Shown here: in pieces, positions 44,395-53,418 of the stretch
How the letters are laid out: each line of letters begins with the position of its first letter
Position numbering within the stretch: the stretch's first letter is position 1
NCBI GenBank assembly: GCA_947469485.1
Contig: CANIPU010000001.1
Location: 232,001-296,000 of the forward strand
Direction of reading: 5' to 3'
Length of the DNA: 64,000 nucleotides
DNA from: Chitinophagaceae bacterium
GTDB taxonomy: Bacteria; Bacteroidota; Bacteroidia; Chitinophagales; UBA10324
Notes under the pieces: model-generated
Seen by the model: the letters and a program-made list of their open reading frames with translations, nothing else
The model's database searches: none
What the model was told of the DNA's origin: nothing
Program-made: the position numbers and the translations under genes

Positions 44395-45329
44395 TTCATT
44401 ATTTTTTTAAAGTAGTCGTAAGTAATTTTTAATCCTTCGGCACGCTGCACTTTGGGTTCCCAACCAAGCAACGATTTTGCTTTAGTTATATCTGGTTGGC
44501 GCTGCTTCGGATCATCTTTCGGCAAAGGTTCGTAAATAACTTTTTGTGTGGTTGCTGTAAGTTTAATTATTTCATCCGCAAATTGAGTGATTGTGATTTC
44601 ATCCGGGTTACCCATGTTCACCGGTTGCGCATAATCACTGAAGAGCAATCGATAAATTCCTTCTACCAAATCACTCACATAACAAAACGAACGGGTCTGA
44701 CTTCCATCTCCGTAAATCGTTAAATCTTTTCCGGATAATGCCTGGTAGAAAAAATTAGGCAACACACGACCATCATTCAATCGCATACGAGGACCATAAG
44801 TGTTGAAGATGCGGATGATGCGTGTTTCCAACCCATGATAGGTGTGGTATGCCATTGTGATACTCTCCTGAAATCTTTTCGCTTCATCATATACTCCACG
44901 CGGACCAACCGGATTTACATTTCCCCAGTACTCCTCTGTTTGCGGATGCACCAATGGATCGCCATAAACTTCGGATGTAGAGGCAACTAATATGCGTGCA
45001 TTTTTCACTCTTGCCAACCCCAGCAAATTATGAGTGCCCAGTGACCCAACTTTTAAAGTCTGTATAGGCCATTTCAGGTAATCAATCGGGCTTGCCGGAG
45101 AAGCGAAGTGCAAAATATAATCTAGCTTATCGGGCACATGCACAAATTTCGATACATCATGATGGTAGAAAACAAAATTCTTTTTGGGAAAAAGGTGTTC
45201 GATATTTTTCAAATCGCCGGTAATCAGGTTATCCATTCCCACGACTTCAAAATCTTCGTTCACAAAACGATCGCACAAATGCGAACCAATGAAACCTGCA
45301 GCGCCTGTTATTAAAATTCTTTTGCTCAT
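44391..45329 (-). CDS. uxs: UDP-glucuronate decarboxylase (UDP-xylose synthase)
   Basis: This 312-residue SDR enzyme converts UDP-glucuronate to UDP-xylose with loss of carbon dioxide. [16 protein letters not shown] and [13 protein letters not shown] open the protein. [30 protein letters not shown] (catalytic Tyr-Lys) and [20 protein letters not shown] are the well-known Uxs blocks. The substrate would come from the UDP-glucose dehydrogenase encoded at 46254. It overlaps the following dehydrogenase gene by four bases. It is full length without the membrane domain of animal enzymes. Confidence 0.95.
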   Translation of the reverse strand: MSKRILITGAAGFIGSHLCDRFVNEDFEVVGMDNLITGDLKNIEHLFPKKNFVFYHHDVSKFVHVPDKLDYILHFASPASPIDYLKWPIQTLKVGSLGTHNLLGLARVKNARILVASTSEVYGDPLVHPQTEEYWGNVNPVGPRGVYDEAKRFQESITMAYHTYHGLETRIIRIFNTYGPRMRLNDGRVLPNFFYQALSGKDLTIYGDGSQTRSFCYVSDLVEGIYRLLFSDYAQPVNMGNPDEITITQFADEIIKLTATTQKVIYEPLPKDDPKQRQPDITKAKSLLGWEPKVQRAEGLKITYDYFKKIMK

Positions 45330-45412
45330 TTAATCATTAATCTTTCTCTGAATGAGAATTAGACTTTTTGTTTAGGTGTGCAAAGAAAATAAGAAATGAC
45401 TGAAGTTGAAAT

Positions 45413-46204
45413 TTATCCTGTTATATAATAGCAGCAGGTAGTAAAAAAATCTCTGATATATGGAATAGATTTCAGAATCGGAATTTGTTTGAGGGGTTTT
45501 AACCCGAATTTATATCTATAAATAGGATTGATTAAAAACAACTCTCTCTTTATAATTTTCATTCCTGCCTGTTCAACACAATGCTCAAAACGGTTGATCG
45601 AAATTTGGGTGTCGTGAACTTCTAGCAATTCTTTAATCGTAATTTCTGACTGTTGCAAAATATTTTTCAATACGAATTTATAAATCCCTTTTGGAAGAAT
45701 GTGGTAGTAGGGCATTTTTCCGAATTTGCCTTTTGCAACTTGCTGATGGCCGCCGAATGGCATAAACCATGGAGGAAATCCGAAAAAAATAATTCCATCT
45801 TTTTTCAAAAACTGTTTCAGCGTTTTCATCACCGATTCCTGATTCGGTAAATGTTCAATTACATCTTTTAAAATGATGACATCAAATTGTCCGACAAATT
45901 CCTTTTGTATCTGTTCATCATAAAAATTACCGATTCTTAAATTCAATTTATACTGACTGATAAAATCTTTTGCATATCCTTTTCCACGCTCTACACGCCA
46001 ATCTGCCAATTCCAATCCAACACAATCGGAACCGAGTTCAGCAAAAGCACATAAAACACCACCTTCCCCTGCGCCAACTTCCAATACTTTTAAATTTTTT
46101 ATATCGCGTTTAACCTGTTGAATAAACGGAACAACATATTGCCGTGCATTGTCCAACTGTTGTTGAAACATAATTTCCGGCTTACTATGATGATCGAGTC
46201 CCAA
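45413..46204 (-). CDS. Class I SAM-dependent methyltransferase
   Basis: This is a 263-residue methyltransferase of the Methyltransf_11/23 type. Motif I is VLEVGAGEGGVLCAFAELG. The acidic ribose-binding residue follows in GLELADW, and DVIILKDVIEHLPN is the motif with the catalytic-region Asp. The open frame begins at TTG (46204); the next in-frame ATG is 11 codons on, and the similarity pattern suggests the longer form. Being between ugd and uxs, it may O-methylate a sugar, or act on a lipid-linked intermediate. No substrate evidence is visible. Confidence 0.85.
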   Translation of the reverse strand: MGLDHHSKPEIMFQQQLDNARQYVVPFIQQVKRDIKNLKVLEVGAGEGGVLCAFAELGSDCVGLELADWRVERGKGYAKDFISQYKLNLRIGNFYDEQIQKEFVGQFDVIILKDVIEHLPNQESVMKTLKQFLKKDGIIFFGFPPWFMPFGGHQQVAKGKFGKMPYYHILPKGIYKFVLKNILQQSEITIKELLEVHDTQISINRFEHCVEQAGMKIIKRELFLINPIYRYKFGLKPLKQIPILKSIPYIRDFFTTCCYYITG

Positions 46205-46253
46205 AATTCAGTTCAAAGTTTTTAGATCTAGGTTCAAAGAGGGGTTTTCACCT

Positions 46254-47564
46254 TCACTTAACAATTTCACGACCGATACTGTTGTAATAAAATCCGGCTT
46301 CTCTAACCTGATCTAACCCATATAGGTTACGACCATCAAAAATCACTTTGTTATTTAAATTCGAAGCTATTTTTTCAAAATCCGGTGTTCTGAATTCAGC
46401 CCATTCAGTAAGAATGGCTAATGCATCTGCTCCTTTCAACATTTCGTACATATCATCAGCAAAGTCCACAGTATTTCCGAAAAGCTTTTTAGCATTTTCA
46501 ATAGCTTCTGAATCGTACGCAATTACACTGCAACCTTCTTTAAGCAAATCTTCCATTATATATAACGAAGGTGCTTCCCTGATGTCATCTGTATTTGGCT
46601 TAAAGGCGATTCCCCATAGTGCAATTCGTTTACCTTTTAAATCTCCCCCAAAATAGTTTCTGATTTTTTCAACTAATACATGTTTCTGAATATCATTTAC
46701 TTCCATTACAGCATCCAGAATTCGAAAATTGTATTTGTTATCTTCTGCTGTTTTATAAAGCGCCTGAACATCTTTTGGAAAACAACTTCCACCATATCCT
46801 ATACCCGGAAATAAAAATCTTTTTCCAATGCGGTTATCGCTGCCAATACCTTTACGAACCCAATCAACATTGGCCCCAACTTTTTCGCAGAGATTTGCAA
46901 TTTCATTCATGAAAGAAATTCTTGTTGCCAAATATGCGTTTGCTGCATACTTGGTCATTTCGGCACTTCTTTCATCCATAAAAATTACCGGATTTCCCTG
47001 ACGAACAAAGGGGTCATATAATTTTTCTATCAATTTACGAGCTTTCTCACTATTGGTTCCAACTACTACACGGTCTGGCTTCATAAAATCTTCCACTGCA
47101 ATACCTTCTCTCAAAAATTCAGGATTCGATACCACATCAAATTCAACTTTTGCGTTTTTTGCAATTGCGGCACGAACTTTTTCAGCAGTTCCAACCGGTA
47201 CTGTACTTTTATCAATAATTACTTTATAATCGGTGATTATTTTACCAAGATCTTCTGCAACACCTAAAATATACGACAAGTCGGCACTACCATCTTCACC
47301 CGGAGGAGTTGGGAGAGCAAGAAATAAAATCTTTGCGTCCTTAATCGCTTCAGCCAAATTGGTAGTAAATTTCAAACGGCCATGCTCTACATTTCTTGCA
47401 AACAACACATCAAGGTCAGGTTCAAAAATCGGAAGTTTACCATTCCGAAGCATTTTGACTTTTTCCTCATTAATGTCGACACAGATTACATTGTTTCCGG
47501 TTTCGGCAAAACAAGTTCCGGTTACTAAACCTACATATCCAGTTCCAATTACTGCAATATTCAT
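46254..47564 (-). CDS. ugd: UDP-glucose 6-dehydrogenase
   Basis: This 436-residue enzyme oxidises UDP-glucose to UDP-glucuronate with two NAD. The N-terminus IAVIGTGYVGLVTGTCFAE, the block LALPTPPGEDGSADLSYI, VIDKSTVPVGTAEKV, NPEFLREGIAVEDF and the catalytic-Cys loop GIGYGGSCFPKDVQAL are diagnostic. Its product feeds the uxs enzyme and may also be a polymer component. It lies six bases from the upstream aminotransferase gene, in the same transcription unit. Confidence 0.97.
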   Translation of the reverse strand: MNIAVIGTGYVGLVTGTCFAETGNNVICVDINEEKVKMLRNGKLPIFEPDLDVLFARNVEHGRLKFTTNLAEAIKDAKILFLALPTPPGEDGSADLSYILGVAEDLGKIITDYKVIIDKSTVPVGTAEKVRAAIAKNAKVEFDVVSNPEFLREGIAVEDFMKPDRVVVGTNSEKARKLIEKLYDPFVRQGNPVIFMDERSAEMTKYAANAYLATRISFMNEIANLCEKVGANVDWVRKGIGSDNRIGKRFLFPGIGYGGSCFPKDVQALYKTAEDNKYNFRILDAVMEVNDIQKHVLVEKIRNYFGGDLKGKRIALWGIAFKPNTDDIREAPSLYIMEDLLKEGCSVIAYDSEAIENAKKLFGNTVDFADDMYEMLKGADALAILTEWAEFRTPDFEKIASNLNNKVIFDGRNLYGLDQVREAGFYYNSIGREIVK

Positions 47565-47570
47565 GATTAC

Positions 47571-48701
47571 TTATTTAAGAAATTCTAAAACTGATGAAGC
47601 AATATAATTCAATTGTTCTTCGTCCATTTCTGTATGGATTGGCAGAGATAATACTCTTGGTGATAACCACTCTGTATTTTTTAAATCGCCAACTATACGA
47701 GCTCCCTTTTCAAATGCCTTTTGTTTATGACAAGCAAGAGGATAATAAAGCATGGTTGGAATACCTTTTTCTTTTAATGAATTAATCATTGCTTCACGAT
47801 CAACATTATCAGAAAGTATTAAAGTGTATTGATGGTAAACATGCTTTGCATATGATGCACGAAATGGTGTTTTGATTTTGGGATGATTAGCAAATGCTTT
47901 ATCATAAAAATTAGCCACAGTTCTTCTTGCATTACAATATGAATCAAGATGCTTCAATTTGACCCTAAGAATTGCTGCCTGAAGAGTATCAAGGCGACTA
48001 TTGCAACCAATTAAATCATGATAATATTTAATTCGCTGACCATGATTCGCTATCATTTTTAATTTAAGAGCCAGCTCATCATTATTTGTAAAAATTGCAC
48101 CTCCATCACCATAGCAACCTAAATTCTTTGAAGGGAAAAACGAAGTGGTTGAAATCAGAGCCATTGAACCATTCTTAAAAGTATCACCATTGCTAAAAGT
48201 GTACTCTCCGCCTATTGCCTGAGCATTATCCTCAACAACAGCAATTTTGTGTTTTGCTGCAAGTGCAAGAATGGGCTCCATGTTGGCTGCCTGGCCATAT
48301 AAGTGAACCGGAACTATAACTTTTGTTTTTGGAGAAATTGCTTTCTCAATTTCAGTAACATCAATAGTAAAAGTTTCAGCATTCACATCCACAAAAACCG
48401 GAATACATTTTAACAATGCAATCACTTCAACAGTAGCAAAATAAGTGAACGAAGGAGTTATTACTTCATCTCCGGGTTGTAAATCCAACGCCATCATTGC
48501 TATCTGCAAAGCATCTGTACCATTCGCACAGGGAATCACATTTTTTACTCCTGCATATTTACCTAAATCAACTGCAAACTCCTGAACCTGCTTTCCGGCA
48601 ATAAACGAGGCATTATCTAATACTTCTTGTATGCCTTTATCAATATCAGGTTTGATTTTTTGATATTGAGATTTCAGGTCGACCATTTCTATATTTCTCA
48701 T
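47571..48701 (-). CDS. wbpE: UDP-3-keto-uronate aminotransferase, WbpE-like (DegT/DnrJ family)
   Basis: This is a 376-residue PLP enzyme. VDLKSQYQKIKPDIDKGI opens the protein as in WbpE. CANGTDALQIAMMAL binds PLP phosphate, VVEDNAQAIGG holds the PLP Asp, and TTSFFPSKNLGCYGDGG carries the Schiff-base Lys192. HGQRIKYYHDLIGCNSRLD is also typical. WbpE transfers an amino group to C3 of UDP-3-keto-GlcNAcA, made by a WbpB-like dehydrogenase (candidate at 13358). The N-acetyltransferase WbpD and epimerase WbpI are not here. It is the first gene of the nucleotide-sugar operon and has a good promoter upstream. Confidence 0.85.
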   Translation of the reverse strand: MRNIEMVDLKSQYQKIKPDIDKGIQEVLDNASFIAGKQVQEFAVDLGKYAGVKNVIPCANGTDALQIAMMALDLQPGDEVITPSFTYFATVEVIALLKCIPVFVDVNAETFTIDVTEIEKAISPKTKVIVPVHLYGQAANMEPILALAAKHKIAVVEDNAQAIGGEYTFSNGDTFKNGSMALISTTSFFPSKNLGCYGDGGAIFTNNDELALKLKMIANHGQRIKYYHDLIGCNSRLDTLQAAILRVKLKHLDSYCNARRTVANFYDKAFANHPKIKTPFRASYAKHVYHQYTLILSDNVDREAMINSLKEKGIPTMLYYPLACHKQKAFEKGARIVGDLKNTEWLSPRVLSLPIHTEMDEEQLNYIASSVLEFLK

Positions 48702-48729
48702 CGTGCGTGCAGTCTTTTTTAAGGAGCGG

Positions 48730-48757
48730 CAAACTTAATTGAATTAGATTTAAACAA
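48730..48757 (-). promoter_or_regulatory. Promoter of the nucleotide-sugar operon
   Basis: On the minus strand a TTG (-33, at 48757-48755) lies 17 bases before TAAGTTTG (48737-48730), a perfect match to the Bacteroidota TAnnTTTG -7 element. The first gene starts at 48701, so a leader of about 20 bases is expected. Confidence 0.55.
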
Positions 48758-48791
48758 GAAGCATATAAACCAAGTTCCGCTGATAAAAATT

Positions 48792-49181
48792 TTATCGGGC
48801 TTGCTTGAGGCTGTTAAGAAAACTGATACCCTCGGTGGTCAGTTTTTTTACGAATAATGTATCATTGAATTTATAACTAACCTGCTCGCAACCTTCTTGT
48901 AAACTGAATTGCATTTCAGTAGAATCTTCATATACTTTGAAAATGAGTTTTCCTTCGTAATTGCAATCGCCGGTTGCATTTGATTTTTCATCAATATAAT
49001 TCCACCACTTTTGAATTTTATCAATGTCATTTGTCTCATAATGAACCATTGGAATCGTAGAACCTGACGATATATAAACTTTAACCACATCACTTTCCTG
49101 AATCAGTTGATGCAAATCAGATTGTTTAGAGCATGATGTAAAAAACAAAATGCAAATTGAAACCAAGAATAAATTTTTCAT
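48792..49181 (-). CDS. Small lipoprotein of unknown function
   Basis: This is a 129-residue exported protein. The signal peptide ends in a lipobox, FFTSC, so Cys16 should be lipidated. The mature part contains DIDKIQKWWNYIDEK and NYEGKLIFKVYED, a mix of strand and helix with two further cysteines (NYEG preceded by DC, and EGCEQV). I recognise no family. It stands between the nucleotide-sugar operon and the efflux operon, with 90 and 55 bases on either side, and probably has its own promoter. Confidence 0.75.
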   Translation of the reverse strand: MKNLFLVSICILFFTSCSKQSDLHQLIQESDVVKVYISSGSTIPMVHYETNDIDKIQKWWNYIDEKSNATGDCNYEGKLIFKVYEDSTEMQFSLQEGCEQVSYKFNDTLFVKKLTTEGISFLNSLKQAR

Positions 49182-49236
49182 TTGTAATTTTTTTATGAAC
49201 GATGAACTTTCCTGACAAAGTATTTAATAGAATTTT

Positions 49237-50358
49237 TTAACCGGCTCTTTTTCTGTAAAAAAAAGTTGCAAGTGAACACATCACTAATCCACCCAAACTG
49301 ATTGCACTTAGTTGTGGAAGAATATCCTTTAATGATGAACCCTTTAAAACAACCATTCGCATAACAGCAACAAAATAAGCTATTGGATTAAACTTGGTAA
49401 TATTCTGAGCCCACTGCGGCATTGCCTCAATTGGTGTGAACAACCCACTCATTAAAATAAATATCACCATAAAGAACCAGGCAAGAAACATGGCTTGCTG
49501 CTGGGTATCCACCATGGTCGAAATCAATAACCCGAATCCAAGAAGTGTAATGAGATATATAGTTGCGAATAAATAAATGAGTGGAATTGACCCGAGAATG
49601 TGAATGCTAAAAACCCATCGTGCAACCAACAACCCTATTGTTAGTTGAACCAATCCGATAATTAAAAAAGGAATTTGTTTACCAATGATGAAGTGTGCTT
49701 TCTTAATGGGGGTAACATTTATTTGTTCAATTGTTCCGATTTCTTTTTCGCGCACAATGTTTTGAGCGGACATGAACATGCCGACCATCGTGAGTAACAT
49801 AACAATCAACCCGGGTACCATGAAAGTTTTATAATTCATGTATGGATTATACCAGAATGAATATGGCGTACTTAAAACCTTCTGCTGATCAAATTGTTGC
49901 TGGTTTATCCATTGGATATTTATCTGTTGATTAAAACTCTGAATGATGTTGAGAGCATAAGTATTTATTACACCTGCAGCAGCCCCATCAATTGCATTGA
50001 TATTGAGCAACAGTTTTGTGTGCTGCTCCTTCATCAAATCATGTTCGAATCCTTTCGGAATCATGAGTATACATCGGTCTTTACCCTGCATAATATCTTC
50101 ATCTGCATGCTTTTCGTCAAACGAAAAATCGGATAACTCGAAATAATTACTCGCTTTAAACTTTCCGATCAATTGTCGCGATGCCTGACTTTGATCCTGG
50201 TCTATCACATGCATATTCAGGTGACGGATTTCAAATGTTGCTGCATTGGATAGTATGAGCAACTGTATAAGAGGCATCATTATTATTTGCGGCAACATTG
50301 CTCGGTTACGAAATATTTGCAAAAACTCTTTTCGGATAATTACGAGGATTGTTCGCAT
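49237..50358 (-). CDS. ABC-2 type transporter permease (YbhR/YbhS-like)
   Basis: This 373-residue inner-membrane permease has the ABC-2 layout: one N-terminal helix after IIRKEFLQIFRNRAMLP, a large extracytoplasmic domain (about 45-175), and five more helices. The conserved REKEIGTIEQINVTPIK cytoplasmic stretch precedes the helical bundle. It is the last gene of the efflux operon and starts one base from its sister permease. With the two ATPases, HlyD and TolC encoded upstream it should form a drug- or lipid-type exporter. Confidence 0.92.
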   Translation of the reverse strand: MRTILVIIRKEFLQIFRNRAMLPQIIMMPLIQLLILSNAATFEIRHLNMHVIDQDQSQASRQLIGKFKASNYFELSDFSFDEKHADEDIMQGKDRCILMIPKGFEHDLMKEQHTKLLLNINAIDGAAAGVINTYALNIIQSFNQQINIQWINQQQFDQQKVLSTPYSFWYNPYMNYKTFMVPGLIVMLLTMVGMFMSAQNIVREKEIGTIEQINVTPIKKAHFIIGKQIPFLIIGLVQLTIGLLVARWVFSIHILGSIPLIYLFATIYLITLLGFGLLISTMVDTQQQAMFLAWFFMVIFILMSGLFTPIEAMPQWAQNITKFNPIAYFVAVMRMVVLKGSSLKDILPQLSAISLGGLVMCSLATFFYRKRAG

Positions 50359-50359
50359 A

Positions 50360-51472
50360 TCAACTGAGCTTCATTTTAAATCTGCGTGAAGCCAAAAACA
50401 GAAACACAACCGCCATGAAAGCAAGAACGCAAGTGTCTTTCCAAACCACACTCCATCCTGCTCCCTTCAGCATAATATCACGCAACATACTGATAAACCA
50501 GCGCGCGGGAATTATATTACTGAGTACTTGGAGTGGCACAGGCATGTTATCAATCGGAAAAATATATCCACTGAGAATTATAGTTGGCAACATTAATCCC
50601 ATCATGGAAATCAACATCGCTGCCATTTGATTCGGAGCAATGGAAGAAATCAGAATTCCGAATGAAAGAGCAGTAATTACAAACAACAAAACTTCACCGA
50701 GCAACAGGAAAATATTTCCGCGAATAGGAACATGAAACACAAACATAGAAAGCCCAAGAGTAACGAGTGTTATGCAGAATGAAAGTACCAGATAAGGAAT
50801 CACTTTTCCTAAAATCACCTGCCAAGATTTAAGTGGTGAAACCATGAGCGCTTCCAAAGTACCCGTTTCTTTTTCGCGTGCGAGCGAAATACTTGTCATC
50901 ATTGCACTCACCAGCATCATGATTATGGTCATAACACCAGGAACAAAAAGATAAACTCCTTTTAACTCTTCGTTGAACCACATGCGCACTTCGGTTTGAA
51001 TAATAGCTGGTGGTTTCGAACCTTTGTTTAATTCTTGCTGGTAATTCAACAGTATTGCACGCGTGTAGGCAACAATTGTATTGGCAGTATTCGGGTCTGT
51101 TGCATCGCCAATAAGTTGAATGTTCCCTGTGTTTTTTGAATAAATATTTTTCGCAAGATTATTTTCAAACACAATAACCTCCTTCACCTTACCGCTTTTA
51201 AAGGCCGTTTCAATTTCTTTTTCAGAACGGAGATTCTGATAAAGATGGAAATATTCGGAAGAGAGAATCCGGTTGGTGATATCGCGCGACACATCGTCGT
51301 GCGCCAAATCAAGCACCGCCACATTCACATTTTTAATTTCGTTGGTAATTGCAAATCCAAAAAGTAAAATTTGTACAACAGGCATTCCAAACAGAATAAG
51401 CATTGTTCTTCGGTCGCGGAAAATGTGACGAAATTCTTTTTGCAAAAACCCGAAAAATCTCCGTCTGTTCAT
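50360..51472 (-). CDS. ABC-2 type transporter permease (YbhS/YbhR-like)
   Basis: This is a 370-residue paralogue of the next gene. FLQKEFRHIFRDRRTMLI precedes the first helix, an extracytoplasmic domain spans about 45-175, and AREKETGTLEALMVSPLK begins the C-terminal helical part. The two permeases presumably form a heterodimer, as YbhR and YbhS do. It lies 25 bases after the transglutaminase-like gene, which separates it from the ATPase genes of the same operon. Confidence 0.92.
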   Translation of the reverse strand: MNRRRFFGFLQKEFRHIFRDRRTMLILFGMPVVQILLFGFAITNEIKNVNVAVLDLAHDDVSRDITNRILSSEYFHLYQNLRSEKEIETAFKSGKVKEVIVFENNLAKNIYSKNTGNIQLIGDATDPNTANTIVAYTRAILLNYQQELNKGSKPPAIIQTEVRMWFNEELKGVYLFVPGVMTIIMMLVSAMMTSISLAREKETGTLEALMVSPLKSWQVILGKVIPYLVLSFCITLVTLGLSMFVFHVPIRGNIFLLLGEVLLFVITALSFGILISSIAPNQMAAMLISMMGLMLPTIILSGYIFPIDNMPVPLQVLSNIIPARWFISMLRDIMLKGAGWSVVWKDTCVLAFMAVVFLFLASRRFKMKLS

Positions 51473-51497
51473 TTGAATAAATTAAAACTCTTCATAA

Positions 51498-52646
51498 TTA
51501 GATAAAACCATTTTTTGTTCCAAATGCAAATCGCTGATTCAGCTTATAAAATTTTTTGTAATCATGGTAGAACCTTGATTCAGTAATTGGTATAATTAAA
51601 ACTTCATTCTTCTCAGTATTGTATTCTTCAATAATCAAAAATTTTTCCATTGAAGGATCATTAATTGAATAATAAAACTCAATAAAATTCAAAGGATACT
51701 TCTCCTTTCCATTTACATATACTTTTAATAGATTAAAGGTGAGGTCAACAAGATACCATTGCTTTTTTTGATTATCATAAACTTCAGTGGTTGTATGCCC
51801 TTCAGCATTCATTATTACGGGGTCTTCAATAGAATCATAAGTGCTTCCCAATCCAATTCTGCGAATCGGGATCTTCAAACACGCTCCTGCATAAGAAAAA
51901 ATATCTGCAAAATTCCCACACCAAACTTTATCTTTTCCTTTCATTGCTCTCTGATATTGAGCAAACGAGGAAATACCATTCATGGAATCAGAAGGTGTAC
52001 CCTGATGATCAGATAAATTTTTTATTATTTTTTTTGCAATTATTTCAACTTCATTGGCTTCAGTAAATTTATTATTGGTGAATTCATTTCTCGCAAAGTT
52101 TATTTCATCAGTTGTAGGGGAATAAATTATAAAATCAGAAACTTGTTTTTCAACCATAAATAAATCAGTTTCCCCAATAGTAATCAGGTCGTTAGAATAA
52201 GATGATTTTCCTGCTGACTGAAAGAGCTGCTTCGGTTCATAAGTAATATTCATTGAATATTTTTTTGTGGTTGCATTTTCAGTTGATGCCCAGATATATA
52301 AAACAACCTTTTGAAGTTTCAAGGAATCAGAAAAGAATGGTATAAACATTTTACCATCAGACTTTTCAGATTTTGAATTATTTATTTGAAAATAATACGC
52401 TTTGAAATCAGAAAGAGTATTCGTCAGATAAATATTAAGCCCGCAAATGTTCTGGCCATTCCTTTTAACTCTTTCTAACTTTGAATAAAATATTTCTTCA
52501 GCCGGCGGATATAAAGCCAAATACTGACGAGAATATTTATAAGAAATATTTTCTTCCTGAATCCGGGGTTTACAACTAATTGTTAATGTCAAAACAACTA
52601 TATAAAACCATGAAGAATATTTTAAAAACATGTTTCCGGTTTTCAT
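51498..52646 (-). CDS. Transglutaminase-like lipoprotein
   Basis: This is a 382-residue exported protein. The hydrophobic signal ends in LTISC, giving a lipidated Cys25. The C-terminal half is a transglutaminase/protease-like domain with a visible catalytic triad: Cys243 in VWCGNFADIF, His284 in GHTTTEVY and Asp301 in WYLVDLTFN. The N-terminal half looks beta-rich. It probably acts on peptides or proteins at the envelope. It lies within the efflux operon, one base from the ATPase gene and 25 from the permease gene, which is an unusual place for such an enzyme. Its substrate is unknown. Confidence 0.82.
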   Translation of the reverse strand: MKTGNMFLKYSSWFYIVVLTLTISCKPRIQEENISYKYSRQYLALYPPAEEIFYSKLERVKRNGQNICGLNIYLTNTLSDFKAYYFQINNSKSEKSDGKMFIPFFSDSLKLQKVVLYIWASTENATTKKYSMNITYEPKQLFQSAGKSSYSNDLITIGETDLFMVEKQVSDFIIYSPTTDEINFARNEFTNNKFTEANEVEIIAKKIIKNLSDHQGTPSDSMNGISSFAQYQRAMKGKDKVWCGNFADIFSYAGACLKIPIRRIGLGSTYDSIEDPVIMNAEGHTTTEVYDNQKKQWYLVDLTFNLLKVYVNGKEKYPLNFIEFYYSINDPSMEKFLIIEEYNTEKNEVLIIPITESRFYHDYKKFYKLNQRFAFGTKNGFI

Positions 52647-52647
52647 T

Positions 52648-53400
52648 CTACAAAACTTGCTTTTGAGTTGGTCTTGCTAATCGAAGAAAAACTTCATCCA
52701 TACTTACTGCATTGAATTGTTTTTTCAATTGGGTGGGAGTATCAAGCGCTTCAATTCTTCCATCTACCATTATGCTCACCCGATCGCAGTATTCCGATTC
52801 ATCCATGTAGTGAGTGGTGACAAATACAGTTGTGCCTTTTTCCGCAGCATTGTAAATCAAATCCCAGAATTGTCTGCGTGTAATCGGATCAACACCGCTT
52901 GTTGGCTCATCCAAAAAAACAATTTTCGGTTTGTGAATCATTGCAACAGATAACGCCAATTTCTGTTTCCAACCGAGCGGAATATTTTTTATTAATTCTT
53001 TCCTGAAACTTTCCATTCCTAATTCTGAAATCAATTCTTCTGCTCTTTCTTTTAAAATATTTTTTCGCAAACCATAAATGCCTCCGTAAAACTGAATGTT
53101 TTCAATCACTGTTAAATCTTCGTACAACGAAAACCGTTGCGCCATGTAGCCGATATTTTTTCTGATCTGATTTGCCTCGGTAAACAAATTGAAACCAGCA
53201 ACATTTGCTTTACCTGCAGTCGGCGACCACAAACCGATTAACATCTTTATTGCCGTAGTCTTACCAGCGCCATTTGCTCCGAGAAAGCCAAATACTTCTC
53301 CTTTCTTCACCTGAAAAGAAATATTATCAACCGCTGTGAACGAACCAAATCGTTTCACTAAGTTTTCAACTTCAATAATATTTTCTCCGGTGAGTTTCAA
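52648..53400 (-). CDS. ABC transporter ATPase (second NBD of a YbhF-like pair)
   Basis: This is a 250-residue ATPase. Walker A is GANGAGKTT, the Q-loop is GYMAQRFSLY, Walker B is IVFLDEPTSGVDP, and the H-loop is VFVTTHYMDE. The ABC signature is degenerate: IPLGWKQKL replaces the usual LSGGQ. This resembles the second half of E. coli YbhF as I recall it, so it is probably a family trait rather than damage. It pairs with the ATPase encoded 18 bases upstream (53419) to form an asymmetric motor for the two permeases. Confidence 0.92.
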   Translation of the reverse strand: MKLTGENIIEVENLVKRFGSFTAVDNISFQVKKGEVFGFLGANGAGKTTAIKMLIGLWSPTAGKANVAGFNLFTEANQIRKNIGYMAQRFSLYEDLTVIENIQFYGGIYGLRKNILKERAEELISELGMESFRKELIKNIPLGWKQKLALSVAMIHKPKIVFLDEPTSGVDPITRRQFWDLIYNAAEKGTTVFVTTHYMDESEYCDRVSIMVDGRIEALDTPTQLKKQFNAVSMDEVFLRLARPTQKQVL

Positions 53401-53418
53401 TTATTCAATTTTTGTTAT

